From NCBI RefSeq assembly GCF_902459465.1, contig NC_047071.1, positions 8,822,098 to 8,886,097 of the forward strand: 64,000 nucleotides of DNA. Reading direction: 5' to 3'. Numbering within the stretch: position 1 is the first letter of the stretch; every line of letters starts with the position of its first letter. Of this stretch, positions 51,512-62,861 are shown one piece after another. The DNA comes from Asterias rubens. Lineage: Eukaryota > Echinodermata > Asteroidea > Forcipulatida > Asteriidae. A program made the position numbers and the translations under genes. A model generated the notes under the pieces. It searched no databases and was not told the origin of the DNA. It was given only the letters and a program-made list of their open reading frames with translations.

Positions 51512-54500
51512 AGCAACAGAAGGAAACCCCGAGCAGGAAGAAGACAGATGGAGAACGTGTATCTGCACAGATATGTGCGCACCTGACCCCACAGCAACGC
51601 CATAAGGTAAGCCGTCTCATCGGAAACAGATGTATGGTGCAATGCTGTATAAATGGGAAGTCGACAGAGGCTCTATGGGACACAGGGTCCCAGATTTCTC
51701 TTCTCCCTCGCTCGTGGATTCATCAAAACCTTCCGGATGTCTCTCTTCGTCCTATTCAGCAGTTGCTAGACGAAACTGCATTAGATGTAAGAGCTGCAAA
51801 CTCGACCCCAATCCCCTTTGACGGCTGGATCGAAGCGCACTTTTCGCTGAGCAGAAGAGGAGAGGCAATATCCTTGCTGGTACCAATGCTAGTTACATCA
51901 GATGCTCTAGCTGAACCGATCATTGGTTACAATGTCATAGAGAGAATTTCGAAAGATCACGAGGGCGATATAAAGGGTGTCCTTCAAGAAGGATTTCCAA
52001 AGATGAAAGCTTCTTCAATCAAAGCGTTGGTGAATCTACTTCACAACTCAGGCAGTGACGACTTGTGCACAATCTGGCTGGGAAAGAAGGATGTAATGGT
52101 CCCAAGAGGTGCAACCAGGGAAGTCACCTGCACAGTAAGGACGGGACCAGTTTATGAGAACACCCCTGTTTTGTTCATCCCAAACCTCAGTACACCCTGG
52201 TCGGAGGAGTTAGAGATCGGCGAATGCTTAGTGACGTTGACAGCAGGTTCCACATCACGTATCAATGTGCCAGTGACTAACCAATCAAGTCGTGATGTTC
52301 CCCTAAGAAGCCATACCATGCTTGGTGTGCTCCAACAAGTAAGAGCAGTCATTCCCTGCTCAACTGAAGGTGATCCTCCTAGCGAGACTGTACCAACGCT
52401 CAGGGCACAAGTCAACACAGCCACTGCGACACCCCTCTCAAAATCCAAGGAGTGGGTCCCACCAATAGATCTGAGTCATCTGACAGACGAGCAGAGATTG
52501 GCTGCAGTGAAAATGCTCAAAGAGGAGGCAGGAGCTTTTGCAAAAGATGATGATGACATGGGTTCTATTAAGAATCTTCAGATGAACATCCAACTCCATG
52601 ATAACAAACCAGTGCAGAAGAGTTACATCTCCGTGCCCCGACCCCTATACAAAGAAGTCAAGGAGTACCTTGAAGACCTTATCAAAAGAGGCTGGATAGC
52701 AAAGTCTTCATCACCCTATTCATCCCCTATAGTCTGTGTGAGGAAGAAAGACGGCAGCCTACGTCTCTGTATAGACTATAGGGAACTCAACAACAAAACC
52801 ATACAAGACCGACAACCCATCCCCCGCATCCAAGACGTTCTTGATGGTTTAGGTGGAAACTCTTGGTTCTCAACTCTGGACCAGGGTAAAGCCTACCATC
52901 AGGGATTTATGTCTGATGAAAGCCGACCTCTGACAGCGTTTGTAACCCCATGGGGATTGTACGAGTGGCTAAGGATCCCATTTGGCCTCACCAACGCCCC
53001 CGCTGTATTCCAACGGTGTATGGAGACCTGCCTGGAGGGACTAACCGGTGAGATAGCGGTCATTTATCTTGACGACATACTAGTGTATGGATCATCCTTC
53101 GAAGACCATCTGGAAAACATTCGAAAAGTGCTCCATCGTCTGCAACAACATGGTATCAAGCTAAAGCCCAGTAAGTGTCATCTTTTCCAACACGAAGTCC
53201 GCTACCTTGGCCGTGTTGTCTCTGCAGAGGGACACAAGATGGATCCTGCTGAGACAAGTGCTGTCCAAGCTCTGAAGGACAAGACACCGAGTACCGTAGG
53301 AGAAGTGAGAAAACTACTTGGTTTCCTTGGATACTACAGGCGATATATCCAAGATTTTTCGCGAGTAGCCAAACCACTGTATGACCTCCTTACCATGAGC
53401 CGACAGCATCGAGAGAAACTGGACAACGACCGAAAACAAAGAGGCAAGAACAAATCAGCTAAACGAGGCGCAGACCAAGTCCCCTCCAAACAACCGATCA
53501 CATGGACCAGCGAACACCAACTCATCTTAAACTCTATTTTAGACCGGCTGATGAACCCACCAGTGATGGCATTCCCAGACTTCTCCCTGCCCTTCATCCT
53601 CCACACAGATGCGTCCAATGAAGGCCTTGGAGCAATCTTGTATCAGCGCCAACAGGGCAAGCTGAGGGTAATTGGATATGGCTCAAGAACGTTGACACCT
53701 GCGGAGAAAAACTACAATCTGCATTCCGGCAAATTGGAATTCTTGGCTATGAAGTGGGCCATCTGCGAGAAGTTTCGGGATTACCTGTATTATGCGAAGG
53801 AGTTCACAGTGTATACAGATAACAATCCACTGACGTACGTACTCACTTCCGCCAAGTTGAATGCTTCCGGGTACCGCTGGGTGGCAGAGCTGTCTGACTT
53901 CAATTTTAAGATCAAATACAAGCCAGGGAAAGCAAATGTTGACGCCGATACGCTTTCACGACTCCCTCTGGACTTTGAGAAGTACATGGCAGAATGCATT
54001 GTCGGAACAACACCTGCTTCGATTGATGCCACCGTGAATGCTGTCAAAGCCCAACAGGCAGGCCTGACTTGGATATCAGCAATCACATCACCCATTCCCC
54101 CAAACCAAGAAGAGAAGCCTGGCAACGCGTCGCAGCAGGACCTACGAGACATGGTTGAAGCCCAAAGGAATGACCCCGGTATTGGACCTGTTCATAAATT
54201 TGTAACCAGAGGAAGGCGACCGAAGATGAGTGAGCGACAAGGAGAACATCCAGAAACAACGGCTCTCCTTCATGAATGGGAGAAACTCCAGATCAAAAAT
54301 GGTACATTGTATCGGAAGAGAGGATCTCAGCCACAGCTGGTTCTCCCTCAAACATACAGGCAGAAGGTGTATCACGAGCTGCATAATTGTATGGGCCATC
54401 TCGGTGCTGACAGAGTAGTTAGCCTTGCCCGTGACAGATTCTATTGGCCCCACATGCAGAGGAACATAGAACATTATGTCACTCAACAATGTTCCTGTCT

Positions 54501-56076
54501 GAAGCAGCGACGGCCCAATCGACCAACGCGTGCCCCGATGCAGACCATTACAACAACGGAACCCTTTGAGCTGATCTCCATCGATTTTATGCATCTGGAG
54601 CGTAGCAAAGGTGGCTACGAGTATATCTTGGTTGTAATGGATCATTTTACTCGTTTCGCACAGGCATATGCGACAACCAACAAGTCAGGCAAGACAGCTG
54701 CAGACAGAATCTTTAACGATTTCAATCTGAAGTTTGGATTCCCACGAAGAATCCACCATGACCAGGGCCGAGAGTTTGAGAACCAGTTGTTTGATCGCCT
54801 TCAGAAACTCTGTGGAATTGAACATTCAAGGACCACGCCGTACCACCCCCAGGGCAACGGACAGGTAGAGAGATTCAACCGCACATTATTGTCCATGCTT
54901 CGCACCCTGCCAGAAGTCCAGAAAGCAAACTGGAAAGACTCTCTTAGCAAAGTCATACACGCATACAACTGCACACGCAGTGAGGCAACAGGGTATTCCC
55001 CTTTCTTTCTTCTGTATGGGAGGTCACCCAGACTCCCCATTGACATCATGTTCAACCTCCAAGCTAATACGGAAGGCACTACCATATCTCATCAAGACTA
55101 CGTCACGCAATGGAAGACCCAGATGGAGCAAGCTTATGCTCTGGCCTCCAGACATAGTTCCCAGAGAACGAGGTGTAACAAAAACAAGTACAATAAGAAG
55201 GTACATGGCATCAGCTTACAGACAGGAGACCGAGTTCTGGTAAGAAACTTGAATGAGACTGGCGGACCAGGAAAGTTAAGGTCGCACTGGGAAGAGAAAA
55301 TCCATGTTGTCAGCAGACAGATACAGGATGGCATGCCAGTCTACGAGTTGAAGCCGGAGACTGGACTGGGAAGAACCAGGGTTCTCCATCGGAACTTACT
55401 CCTCCCCTGTAACTACCTACCGCTGTCCGAGATAGAGCAAACAAATCTTCCAAAATCACCAAAGAAGAGAGAACGGCAGTCTACGGACAGACGCGTCCCT
55501 CCCCCTCACCAAAGTGAAGACGGCGACAGCTCCGATGACGGATCATACCACCTGCGTTCACAATCACCTGATTATGAACGCCAGACTCCAGAAACTGGGG
55601 AGCTCCCTTCGCTACACTTCGAGGCGGAACCAGTAATGTCTGTAGATCAGGACACACCACCTCTTGTAGACTCTCCCTCACCAACCCCTGAGCCCGACCC
55701 AGAACCTGAACCAGAATTGTCCGTGGATCAGGACACACTACCTCCAGTACAACCTCCCTCACCACCCCCCGAGCCAGAAGCGCGTTACCCCACCCGGAAC
55801 CGACAACCCCCTAGTGTCCTCACATACGACCAGATGGGAACTCCTACGCAGCAGTTTGTCGCTCCCGTTTTAGCATCCCCAGTGGACCCTAGATATGTTC
55901 CAGTGCCCCAGGCAAGCTATCCATTCCCACCAACCCTTCCAATGTATCCACCAGACCTTCACCCTGGACAGTACTTGCCAGCCCCAATCCAGTACTACCC
56001 CCAGCAGTATGGACAAGGATGGATGCCGATGTCAAGACCACCAGTCTCCTTCAATCCACTGATTCAACGACATTAG
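51457..56076 (+). CDS. pol: Pol polyprotein (PR-RT-RNase H-integrase), expressed by -1 frameshift
   Basis: The ORF opens at 51442 but is most likely entered at the slip site; residue numbers below count from 51442. Aspartic protease DTGS at 80-83. Reverse transcriptase about 395-640 with catalytic YLDD at 542-545. RNase H with first Asp at 723 (HTDAS) and TDNNPL further on. Integrase with an H-H zinc finger from 978 (HNCMGHLG, then a C-S-C pair instead of the usual C-x2-C) and catalytic D1048, D1107, E1143, a DD35E spacing. [11 protein letters not shown] segment fits the GPY/F module. The proline-rich tail ends NPLIQRH. All catalytic residues are present and no stop or frameshift interrupts it. 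It makes and integrates the cDNA copy. Confidence 0.95.
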   Translation, partial: RQRVTAKGQAVTTQRTPSQQQKETPSRKKTDGERVSAQICAHLTPQQRHKVSRLIGNRCMVQCCINGKSTEALWDTGSQISLLPRSWIHQNLPDVSLRPIQQLLDETALDVRAANSTPIPFDGWIEAHFSLSRRGEAISLLVPMLVTSDALAEPIIGYNVIERISKDHEGDIKGVLQEGFPKMKASSIKALVNLLHNSGSDDLCTIWLGKKDVMVPRGATREVTCTVRTGPVYENTPVLFIPNLSTPWSEELEIGECLVTLTAGSTSRINVPVTNQSSRDVPLRSHTMLGVLQQVRAVIPCSTEGDPPSETVPTLRAQVNTATATPLSKSKEWVPPIDLSHLTDEQRLAAVKMLKEEAGAFAKDDDDMGSIKNLQMNIQLHDNKPVQKSYISVPRPLYKEVKEYLEDLIKRGWIAKSSSPYSSPIVCVRKKDGSLRLCIDYRELNNKTIQDRQPIPRIQDVLDGLGGNSWFSTLDQGKAYHQGFMSDESRPLTAFVTPWGLYEWLRIPFGLTNAPAVFQRCMETCLEGLTGEIAVIYLDDILVYGSSFEDHLENIRKVLHRLQQHGIKLKPSKCHLFQHEVRYLGRVVSAEGHKMDPAETSAVQALKDKTPSTVGEVRKLLGFLGYYRRYIQDFSRVAKPLYDLLTMSRQHREKLDNDRKQRGKNKSAKRGADQVPSKQPITWTSEHQLILNSILDRLMNPPVMAFPDFSLPFILHTDASNEGLGAILYQRQQGKLRVIGYGSRTLTPAEKNYNLHSGKLEFLAMKWAICEKFRDYLYYAKEFTVYTDNNPLTYVLTSAKLNASGYRWVAELSDFNFKIKYKPGKANVDADTLSRLPLDFEKYMAECIVGTTPASIDATVNAVKAQQAGLTWISAITSPIPPNQEEKPGNASQQDLRDMVEAQRNDPGIGPVHKFVTRGRRPKMSERQGEHPETTALLHEWEKLQIKNGTLYRKRGSQPQLVLPQTYRQKVYHELHNCMGHLGADRVVSLARDRFYWPHMQRNIEHYVTQQCSCLKQRRPNRPTRAPMQTITTTEPFELISIDFMHLERSKGGYEYILVVMDHFTRFAQAYATTNKSGKTAADRIFNDFNLKFGFPRRIHHDQGREFENQLFDRLQKLCGIEHSRTTPYHPQGNGQVERFNRTLLSMLRTLPEVQKANWKDSLSKVIHAYNCTRSEATGYSPFFLLYGRSPRLPIDIMFNLQANTEGTTISHQDYVTQWKTQMEQAYALASRHSSQRTRCNKNKYNKKVHGISLQTGDRVLVRNLNETGGPGKLRSHWEEKIHVVSRQIQDGMPVYELKPETGLGRTRVLHRNLLLPCNYLPLSEIEQTNLPKSPKKRERQSTDRRVPPPHQSEDGDSSDDGSYHLRSQSPDYERQTPETGELPSLHFEAEPVMSVDQDTPPLVDSPSPTPEPDPEPEPELSVDQDTLPPVQPPSPPPEPEARYPTRNRQPPSVLTYDQMGTPTQQFVAPVLASPVDPRYVPVPQASYPFPPTLPMYPPDLHPGQYLPAPIQYYPQQYGQGWMPMSRPPVSFNPLIQRH

Positions 56077-56652
56077 ACCTGAACCAAATTGCAGTTGAAC
56101 CACTTGATAGAGATTTACTATCGTTGTGCCTTTTGGAACTGCTTGCAATTTAATTGCAGTAAAATGCGTTACTTTTTACGGTACAAAAGTACCAGATGTC
56201 AGAAAAAGTGAAGGCCTGAATTCACCTTTACACCTTTCTTTTATCAGCTATACCCAATCATTGAGGAGATCGGTTGGCTTATAGTTGGAGAGTTTCTCCT
56301 AGTGCGCATGTTTTACTTCCTCAAGTTCTGTTAGGTACTCACGTTGTTGAATGATTTTGAATGTTTTGTAAAGATAGATGGTACTTAGGTACCCCAGGCA
56401 GAGACACTAAAGGGATGATACGGGAGATAGGATATTTTCAAGACACTCAGGTAATCCATATTACTTTCACATAATGTATCCTTACCCGCTAGTTACAGTG
56501 AAGAGAGATTTTAAGTTTTTGTTTTGTTTTGTTCTTAATTAAAGCGTCTTTGATATACTTATGGTAGGCGAAAATTAAGATTTGTACAGCGGACGGTTGT
56601 TGTTTTGATACATTGCAAATGTTGGGACAACATTTAATTTTGCGAGGTAGTA
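56077..56652 (+). other. Retrotransposon 3' untranslated region
   Basis: No ORF between the pol stop and the 3' LTR. It includes T-rich stretches (TTTTTGTTTTGTTTTG) and no canonical polypurine tract immediately before 56653. Confidence 0.6.
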
Positions 56653-57891
56653 TGTAGGGACCGCCCCCTTGTAAGATAAAAATATAAGTAGTTTATTTTC
56701 ACCCCCCTAAAAATTTAAGAGCCTTCACACTAACCCACCAGTTTATCAACAGCCTAATGCTGGACCCCCCAGTGAGGAACAGCAGGTAGGGGAGTGATGT
56801 GGTTTTGTGTGTGGCCCACAGCCAGTCATATTCTGGATGACTGTGAGTGAGGAGACACAATAAAATTATGATCACTCCATAACTGGCTGTTTCATCCTTA
56901 TTTTCAGGTATGTGGATTTCTATTATACTTTAATTAAAAGTTCACAGTACATAGCTCAGTTTAGCATCATTTAAGTCATTTTAATCTAATAGTAAAAGAG
57001 ATATGTCTATTCAAATTTGTTCCAAGACTTTCACTTTAGGTCCATTGTTTTAAGCCCTATAGGTTTTGCTAAAAAGGTGGTCTAGAAAGTTCCATTGAGT
57101 AATAGTTTTCTAAAGTTAATGTTTTGTTCCCTATTGATATTTTGATTAATTGATTTGGGTATGTGAAACCCCATAGATGATTGATTTAGGCTAAATTTGT
57201 GTTCATTGACTTTTCCATTTACTTCCAATTGGTGAGGAAAAGTCATGATAAGTTTTGTAGATAAATACACTTTGGTAGTATCCATTGACTATAGCCACAT
57301 ACATGTATGGGTATAGCTAGGGCACACTTTGAGTCCACCCGCATTGGGTAATGCACAGGCTGGACAAGGGCTAGATATAGTCTGAGTGGCACCACAACAG
57401 ATGGTTTGGTAATCAGTGCTATGCCCTAAGGCTATGGTCAGGGTAGGCCAGAGAGGTTTCCATAGGAACAGGCTGGCCAAGGACAAGTGGGTTTTCTTAT
57501 GTTTTTCTTAATCTATCCAATTCTTTGTTTTTCTTTAGTCAAACCACCTTATGTTTTTCTTTGTGTCGGTTTATGACCAACAGTAGCAAAACTGAGAGTG
57601 TTTACATGATATGTGCTGCAGAGCTTGTGTGAATGATTGTTTATCACAACAAGTGGAGTCAAGTTGTTTTGACTTACATAAAGGTGTTTCCCCAAACTGT
57701 CTTGTAGATTAGAGTTTTAAGTTGTAGATAGCTTTTGTATTGGGTTTAAGTTGTTATAATGTAGTTATAAGTTATATTCTGGATGACTGTGAGTGAGGAG
57801 ACACAATAAAATTATGATCACTCCATAACTGGCTGTTTCATCCTTATTTTCAGAACCCTCCCGCCCCCTTCGCCTGGGCCCGGGGTCTACA
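56653..57891 (+). repeat. 3' LTR
   Basis: Same 1239-bp length as the 5' LTR and identical in the blocks compared, including both 80-bp internal repeats (56828-56907 and 57774-57853). Its right end is 98 bp before the lectin ATG. Confidence 0.96.
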
Positions 57892-57989
57892 TAGTGGACA
57901 CCCAATCTTCAAACACCGCGCCTAATACGTGGTTCACACTCGCTATTTACAGCAAAGCTATTGCTAAAGATTGCCTGATCCGCAGAACT

Positions 57990-58490
57990 ATGTCACGGTT
58001 TCTTACTTATCTGTTCATCGTGACATGTGTAATTCATTGCATCACCGCTTCTTGCCATCGTTACAGATGTTGCCCACCTTGGCTTCTTCAGAACAGCAGC
58101 TGTTATCTGTTCATCCCTAACATGAAGAAGAGCTTTCTGGAAGCGGAGACATTCTGTCAAAATTACTCCACCTCACAGAGGTCTGCACACTTGATATCAG
58201 TGACGAGCGAAGAGGAGAATTTATTCTTGAAAAGCTACGTGGCCAAGGTTCTCGGGCCGAGATATTTGCCGTACTACCTGTGGATCGGCTACAATGATAT
58301 CGAAGTTAGCGGTACCTTCGTTTGGACCGATGGAGCTACAGGGAGCTATCAAGATTTCGCTGATGATGAGCAACCCAACGCTTACCCAAATGAAGACTGT
58401 GTAGCGTTGAACAAGTTGCAGAAATGGGGGGATCTACAGTGCCGATATCAGTACGAATTTGTTTGCAAGAAGCCGGCAGGGTTTTATTAA
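57990..58490 (+). CDS. Secreted C-type lectin, single exon
   Basis: 166 codons from an ATG followed by a typical signal peptide (MSRFLTYLFIVTCVIHCITA). One C-type lectin domain fills the rest: CPPWLLQNSSCYLF start with Cys28 and Cys38, Cys56 pairing with Cys159, Cys137 with Cys151, WIG at 98-100, and WTDG. The sugar-binding triplet is QPN (128-130), between the mannose-type EPN and the galactose-type QPD, and the WND position reads WGD. The product is likely an extracellular, Ca-dependent carbohydrate-binding protein, often immune-related in echinoderms. The ORF is open upstream to the LTR border (57894), but the signal peptide marks the start. AATAAA at 58864 may be the poly(A) signal. Confidence 0.92.
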   Translation: MSRFLTYLFIVTCVIHCITASCHRYRCCPPWLLQNSSCYLFIPNMKKSFLEAETFCQNYSTSQRSAHLISVTSEEENLFLKSYVAKVLGPRYLPYYLWIGYNDIEVSGTFVWTDGATGSYQDFADDEQPNAYPNEDCVALNKLQKWGDLQCRYQYEFVCKKPAGFY

Positions 58491-58863
58491 GATTTACCAT
58501 GAGTTTGGGGACCTATGCGTTCTCTATTATGTAGTCTTTGATGACTTAGCCTACTTGATTTCCTCGTGAGGGCAAATTTGATAGTTAGCATCGATGTGTT
58601 CAATTATATATAGAAGGAAAGTTAAATTGATTCTGCTTATGATTATCATTTCAATTATGAAATACATCCTTTGTTATAAAACGGTTATACACAAAATGTA
58701 TTATACAATACAGTGGCATATAGCGAATGTAAGTTTCCTGTTTAGGAATGTTTCGGTGGTCAAATTTTCTGACTGACTTTGTCAATTTCAGTGTTCGTTA
58801 AACGTTAGATCATCGGGTTATACTTGACAAAATAGAGAGAAACCCCAAGAACGCAGTCTCATT

Positions 58864-58869
58864 AATAAA
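58864..58869 (+). terminator. Poly(A) signal candidate of the lectin gene
   Basis: AATAAA, 374 bp after the stop and 8 bp before the next MITE. Confidence 0.4.
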
Positions 58870-58876
58870 ATGTAAC

Positions 58877-59360
58877 TTAAAGGCAGTGGACACTATTGGT
58901 AACTACTCAAAATAATTGTTAGCATAAAAACTTACTTGGTAACAAGCAATGGAGAGCTGTTGATAGTATAAACACTGTGAAAAACGGCTCCCTCTGAAGT
59001 AACGTAGTTTTTGAGCAATAAGTAAATTATCATTAAAAAAATTTAATTGATTTCGAGGCCCCACGCGCCCGGTCTCGAAATCAAGCATATGAAAGCACAC
59101 AACTTCGTGTGACGACAAGGGTAGTTTTTCTTTCATTATAGTTTTGCAATTTCGACGACCAAATGAGTTCAAATTTCCACAGGTTTGTTATTTTGCGCAT
59201 AATATTTTGAGATACACAAAGTGAGAAGGCTGGTGTTTGACAATTACCAAAGGTTATAGTGCCTTTAAGGACAACACTAATTTTACCCACGATCGTTCTT
59301 ATGACCTCGATTGCGGAATTAATAAGCCAACAATAGGTGGACATTTATATTTCAAGTGAA
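58877..59360 (+). mobile_element. Family A MITE plus flank (inverted copy of 48165-48675)
   Basis: The MITE spans 58877-59268, TTAA-bounded, and its hairpin carries the GC-rich tip CCCCACGCGCCCGGTC. The right flank 59269-59360 (CACGATCGTTC, TATGACCTCGATTG, GGAATTAATAAGC, GTGGAC, TTTCAAGTGAA) matches the left flank of the 48-kb copy in reverse. Confidence 0.85.
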
Positions 59361-59369
59361 TATTAATTT

Positions 59370-59663
59370 TCAAGCAATGGAGAGCTGTTGATAGTATAAA
59401 CACTGTGAGAAACGGCTCCCTCTGAAGAAATAGGTAATTTTCCACTAACATATTTGAATTTGATTTCGATGTCTCAGAATTAGATTTTGAGGTCCCGAAA
59501 TCAATCATCTGAAAGCACATAGCTTCGCGTGACAAGGTTTGTTTTTTTCCATTATTATCTCGCAACTTCAACGACCAAAGATTGAATTGAGTTCAATTGT
59601 GTGCATATGTTGAGATACACAAAGTGAGAAGACTGGTGTTTGACAATTATCAGGTGTCCAGTG
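59370..59663 (+). mobile_element. Family A MITE, 5'-truncated
   Basis: From CAAGCAATGGAGAGCTGTTG to GGTGTCCAGTGCC. The hairpin is decayed (GATTTCGATGTCTCA..TGAGGTCCCGAAATC). Confidence 0.8.
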
Positions 59664-59938
59664 CCGAACATTATGCATAAAATAACAAATCTGTGATTTT
59701 CTTTTATTAATTACTTGAGTTCGAGACCTCAGATTTAGAATTTGAGTTCTCGAAATCAAGCATCTGAAAGCACACAACTTCGTGTGACAAGGGTGTGTTT
59801 TCTTTCATAGTTATCTCGCAACTCCGACAACCAATGAGCTAAAATATTCATAGGTTTGTTATTTTATGCATATGATGAGATACACCAGGTGAGAAGACTG
59901 GTCTTTGACAATTACCAACAGTGTCCAGTGTCTTTAAG
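59664..59938 (+). mobile_element. Family A MITE, rearranged copy
   Basis: A short ATTATGCATAAAATAACAAA piece (right-part sequence in inverted orientation) precedes a forward hairpin-to-end segment (59721-59938, ending GTGTCCAGTGTCTTTAA). The left half is therefore replaced. Confidence 0.7.
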
Positions 59939-59947
59939 GGTATCTTT

Positions 59948-60074
59948 AAAAAAAAAAAAACGTTACTTCAGATTGGGCCGTTTCTCACAATAATGTTTGC
60001 TTTCAACAGCTCCCCATTGCTCGTAGTAAGTTTTTTATGTTAACAATTATTTTGAGTATATACAAATAGTGTCC
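59948..60074 (-). mobile_element. Family A MITE fragment, reverse
   Basis: ACGTTACTTCAGATTGGGCC through CAACAGCTCCCCATTGCTCG to ATAGTGTCCA. Confidence 0.7.
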
Positions 60075-60225
60075 AGGCGTCGATTTCACCAAACTCTTCC
60101 TAACTTTAATAGGAACAATCTTAGGACGAGTTTCCATCACATAGACGTTTAGGACGCATGAACCCATCCTAAGTTAGGGCGAGTTAATCGTTCTAACTGG
60201 AGAAAGGATGAATCCCATAGCGTTT
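60068..60225. mobile_element. Family D element
   Basis: CGTCGATTTCACCAAACTCT, TCCTAACTTTAATAGGA, ATGAACCCATCCTAAGTTAG, GGCGAGTTAATCG, TCCCATAGCG: the family D word order as at 11.0-11.7 kb. Confidence 0.6.
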
Positions 60226-60596
60226 TGTGATATTAAATGAATAAATAAACAGTTGCTACTTATAGACTGTATTCAGCTTGAACGTTTCACACTTCACTTT
60301 TATTCCATCTGATTATGTGGAAGTAAATTCAGCTGTTAACGTTTCTCAAAACATCAGTTAAAAATGCACGCTCTCTGAAATGTTTCAGTGTTTTAAATTG
60401 TTCTTGATTTTTCTCTCGTTACCAAATCATGTAAAAAAACAGCTAACATTATGAAAGCCAAAGATATTGTTTTATACACTGTAAAAAATATCCGTGAAAT
60501 TTACGGCACTTTACCTTTACCAACCAAAATGCCATGTACATTGAAGCATTTTTGACTGGGTCGGTATCATACACTATTTTTGCTGAGCAGAAACTG

Positions 60597-60959
60597 TTAA
60601 AGGCAGTGCACACTATTGGTAATTGTATCTCAACATATATGCATAAAATAACAAAACTGTGAACATTTGAGCTCAATCGGTCATCGAAGTTGCGAGATAA
60701 TAATGAAAGAAAAATAACCCTTGTCACACGAAGTTGTGTGCGTTTAGATGGTTGATTTCGGGACATCAAAATTCTAAATCTGAGGTCTCGAAATCAAATT
60801 CGTGGAAAATTAGTTCTTTCTCGAAAACTATGGCACCTCAGAGAGAGCCGTTTGTCACAATGTTTTATACTATCAACCTCTCCCCGTTACTCGTCACCAA
60901 GAAAGGTTTTATACCAATAATTATTTTGAGTAATTACCAATAGTGTCCACTGCCTTTAA
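60597..60959 (-). mobile_element. Family A MITE, reverse, first of a tandem pair
   Basis: TTAAAGGCAGTGCACACTAT to GTGTCCACTGCCTTTAA. The segment between TIR and ATCTCAACATAT is shortened. Confidence 0.88.
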
Positions 60960-61349
60960 AGACAATGGACACTATTGGTATATGTCAAAGACCAGTCTTC
61001 TCATTTAGTGTTTCACAACATATCCATACAATAACAAACCTGTGAAAATTTGAGCTTGATTGGTCGTCGAAGTTGCGAGATAATAATGAAAGAAAAAAAC
61101 ACCCTTGTCACACGAAGTTGTGTGATTTCTGAATTTGATGCTTGATTTCGAGACCTCAAATTCTAAACTTGAGGTCTCGAAATCAAATTCGTGGAAAATT
61201 ACTCCTTTCTCGAAAACTACATCACTTCAGAGTGAGCCGTTTGTCACAATGTTTTATAATATCAACCTCTCCCCACTTCTCGTTACCAAGTGGTTTTTTT
61301 TGGCTGATAATTATTTTGAGTAATTACCGATAGTGTCCACTGCCTTTAA
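60956..61349 (-). mobile_element. Family A MITE, reverse, second of a tandem pair
   Basis: It shares TTAA at 60956-60959 with the first copy and ends TTAA 61346. The hairpin is perfect at about 61144-61186 (GATTTCGAGACCTCAAATTC..GAGGTCTCGAAATC). Confidence 0.9.
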
Positions 61350-61734
61350 GCAATAATTGCCTGCTGAATCAGCTCAATGAAAGTTGGGCCTTGGTGGGAA
61401 AATGGGGTTGCTTGCCTGATGCGTCAGGCATTCGCGTTTGTGCATCTGCCTGGAGAGTTGCGTTTGTGCGCCGTATCGGTACCTTGCCCACTGACTGATG
61501 ATGTTTGGTAATGGTCCTTGGGAAAAAAAGTAAGACTTGTATTACACTGGGTGGAGAGATGCAATTATGATACGGTGTCATGCTCAACTAGGACGCAAGT
61601 GTCACAGTTAACCAGGCCAGGTCACTTGGGAACCGTATGTAAAGCATGATTTTGCTATACCTGCAAATTTGTTTAAACAGTTTCCGAAATTAATGTAAGC
61701 ATACTGTTACGTTGTAAAACAATTTGACGGTGGA

Positions 61735-62035
61735 ACGGTTCGTGTCCGGTAATGACTTGCAATCACAAGGTTGCGAGTTCGAATCACCCAGGTAACCTCT
61801 GATTTTCACAATGACTAGAATAAATATTGTCGTCTGTTAGTTACTGAATCACAATATCTTGATTTGTGCAATTCATAATCATAGACGTTAAACCAATGTT
61901 TGTGTGAGAGAGATTGGCTGTTCTTGCCAGCTTGGTGTTTATATCCCCTTGTGGGAGTTTGGCGAGTTCCCTTGACGGGAAGATCCGTGTTCTTTTGCTT
62001 GGATTATGAGCAAACATGACCAAGGAGTCTATCAT
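61735..62035 (+). mobile_element. tRNA-derived SINE, second locus
   Basis: B-box-like GCGAGTTCGAATCACCC at about 61774, then CTGATTTTCACAATGACTAGAATAAATAT, TTAAACCAATGTTTGTGTGAG, GAGATTGGCTGTTCTTGCCAGC, GGTGTTTATATCCCC and CGGGAAGAT, colinear with 19926-20150. It ends in an A-rich run at about 62038-62053. Confidence 0.7.
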
Positions 62036-62053
62036 TGAAAAAAAAAAAAAAAA

Positions 62054-62180
62054 TGCTGAATGAGTTTTTTCACTAATTTCTCAAAAACTACACCACCACA
62101 GCAAGTAATATTTTAAGGGAAGCTTTCAACTATCATTATCTTCAAACTGTTGAAGTTTAGTGTAAATCTGTGGACACGAT
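62054..62180. mobile_element. Family E fragment
   Basis: CTCAAAAACTACACCACCAC, GCAAGTAATATTTTAAGGGA, AACTGTTGAAGTTTAGTGTA, AATCTGTGGACA follow the order of the right arm of family E near 15.6 kb. Confidence 0.6.
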
Positions 62181-62333
62181 GGTGTGTCGTCGTCGTCAAA
62201 AACCCCTATTCAATTACGCACGTTCGTTTGAACGAAATCCCTAAACCTTCGTACTTTGTCGCGTGCAAAGTATATTGCCCGGAACTCGGTTAGATTGTTA
62301 TGGGTTCTGAACGATGGTGGGAAAACAGAATGA

Positions 62334-62563
62334 GTAGACTTCCTCTCAAGAAGTCACAACTCATGATAGTTACATACTGTATGGCATTTACCATAGAGAA
62401 TGTTTAACAATAACATGGAAGTGACTGCATCCAGTTATATTCAAACGCGTAGACTCATCTCAAGAAGTCACAACTCGTGATAGGTACATACTGTATGACA
62501 TTTACCAAAGAGAATATTTATCAATAACATGGAAGCGACTGCATCCAGTTATGTTCAAATGAA
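62334..62563 (+). repeat. Two tandem 115-bp units
   Basis: GTAGACT at 62334 and 62449 starts two copies; TCTCAAGAAGTCACAACTC and ACATGGAAG.GACTGCATCC occur in each. About 90% similar. Confidence 0.85.
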
Positions 62564-62861
62564 GATTACGTGGCTAATTAATTAGGATTATTAATTTTGT
62601 TTTCATTTAGAGTAAAGCTTATGTTCTAAGCTTCAATTTTGTATATGATTTCACTCTTTTGAACTTATGGTCTAGGAGAATAGACTTAAATAAAGAGCGT
62701 GTACAAATGCTATGGGGTTTTGGCGGAAACAAATAATAATAATAATAGTAATAATAAAAGTAATAATACTAAAATTTAAAAAAATCTCGACGAAAATACC
62801 TGTTCCGACGGTAGGTAACTGCCAATAATAAAAATAATAAAAATATCGACGATAACAATAC

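Larger units (their letters stand above)
48870..57891 (+). mobile_element. Intact Ty3/gypsy-type LTR retrotransposon
   Basis: A 9022-bp element: 1239-bp LTRs at both ends (TGTAGGGA to GGTCTACA), flanked by TAGT at 48866-48869 and 57892-57895. A primer-site candidate starts TGGCGATCTTGCC 2 nt after the 5' LTR. Gag and pol overlap, in order PR-RT-RNaseH-IN, the Ty3/gypsy order. There is no envelope-like ORF. Every LTR segment I compared is identical at a constant offset of 7783, so insertion is recent. No clear polypurine tract precedes the 3' LTR (GCGAGGTAGTA only), the one atypical feature. Confidence 0.96.

Noticed and set aside
51427..51683. Antisense ORFs over gag-pol
   Set aside because: Shadows of real coding sequence without independent features.
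57894..57989. Upstream in-frame extension of the lectin ORF
   Set aside because: It begins at the LTR border and would bury the signal peptide; it is probably 5' UTR that happens to be open.
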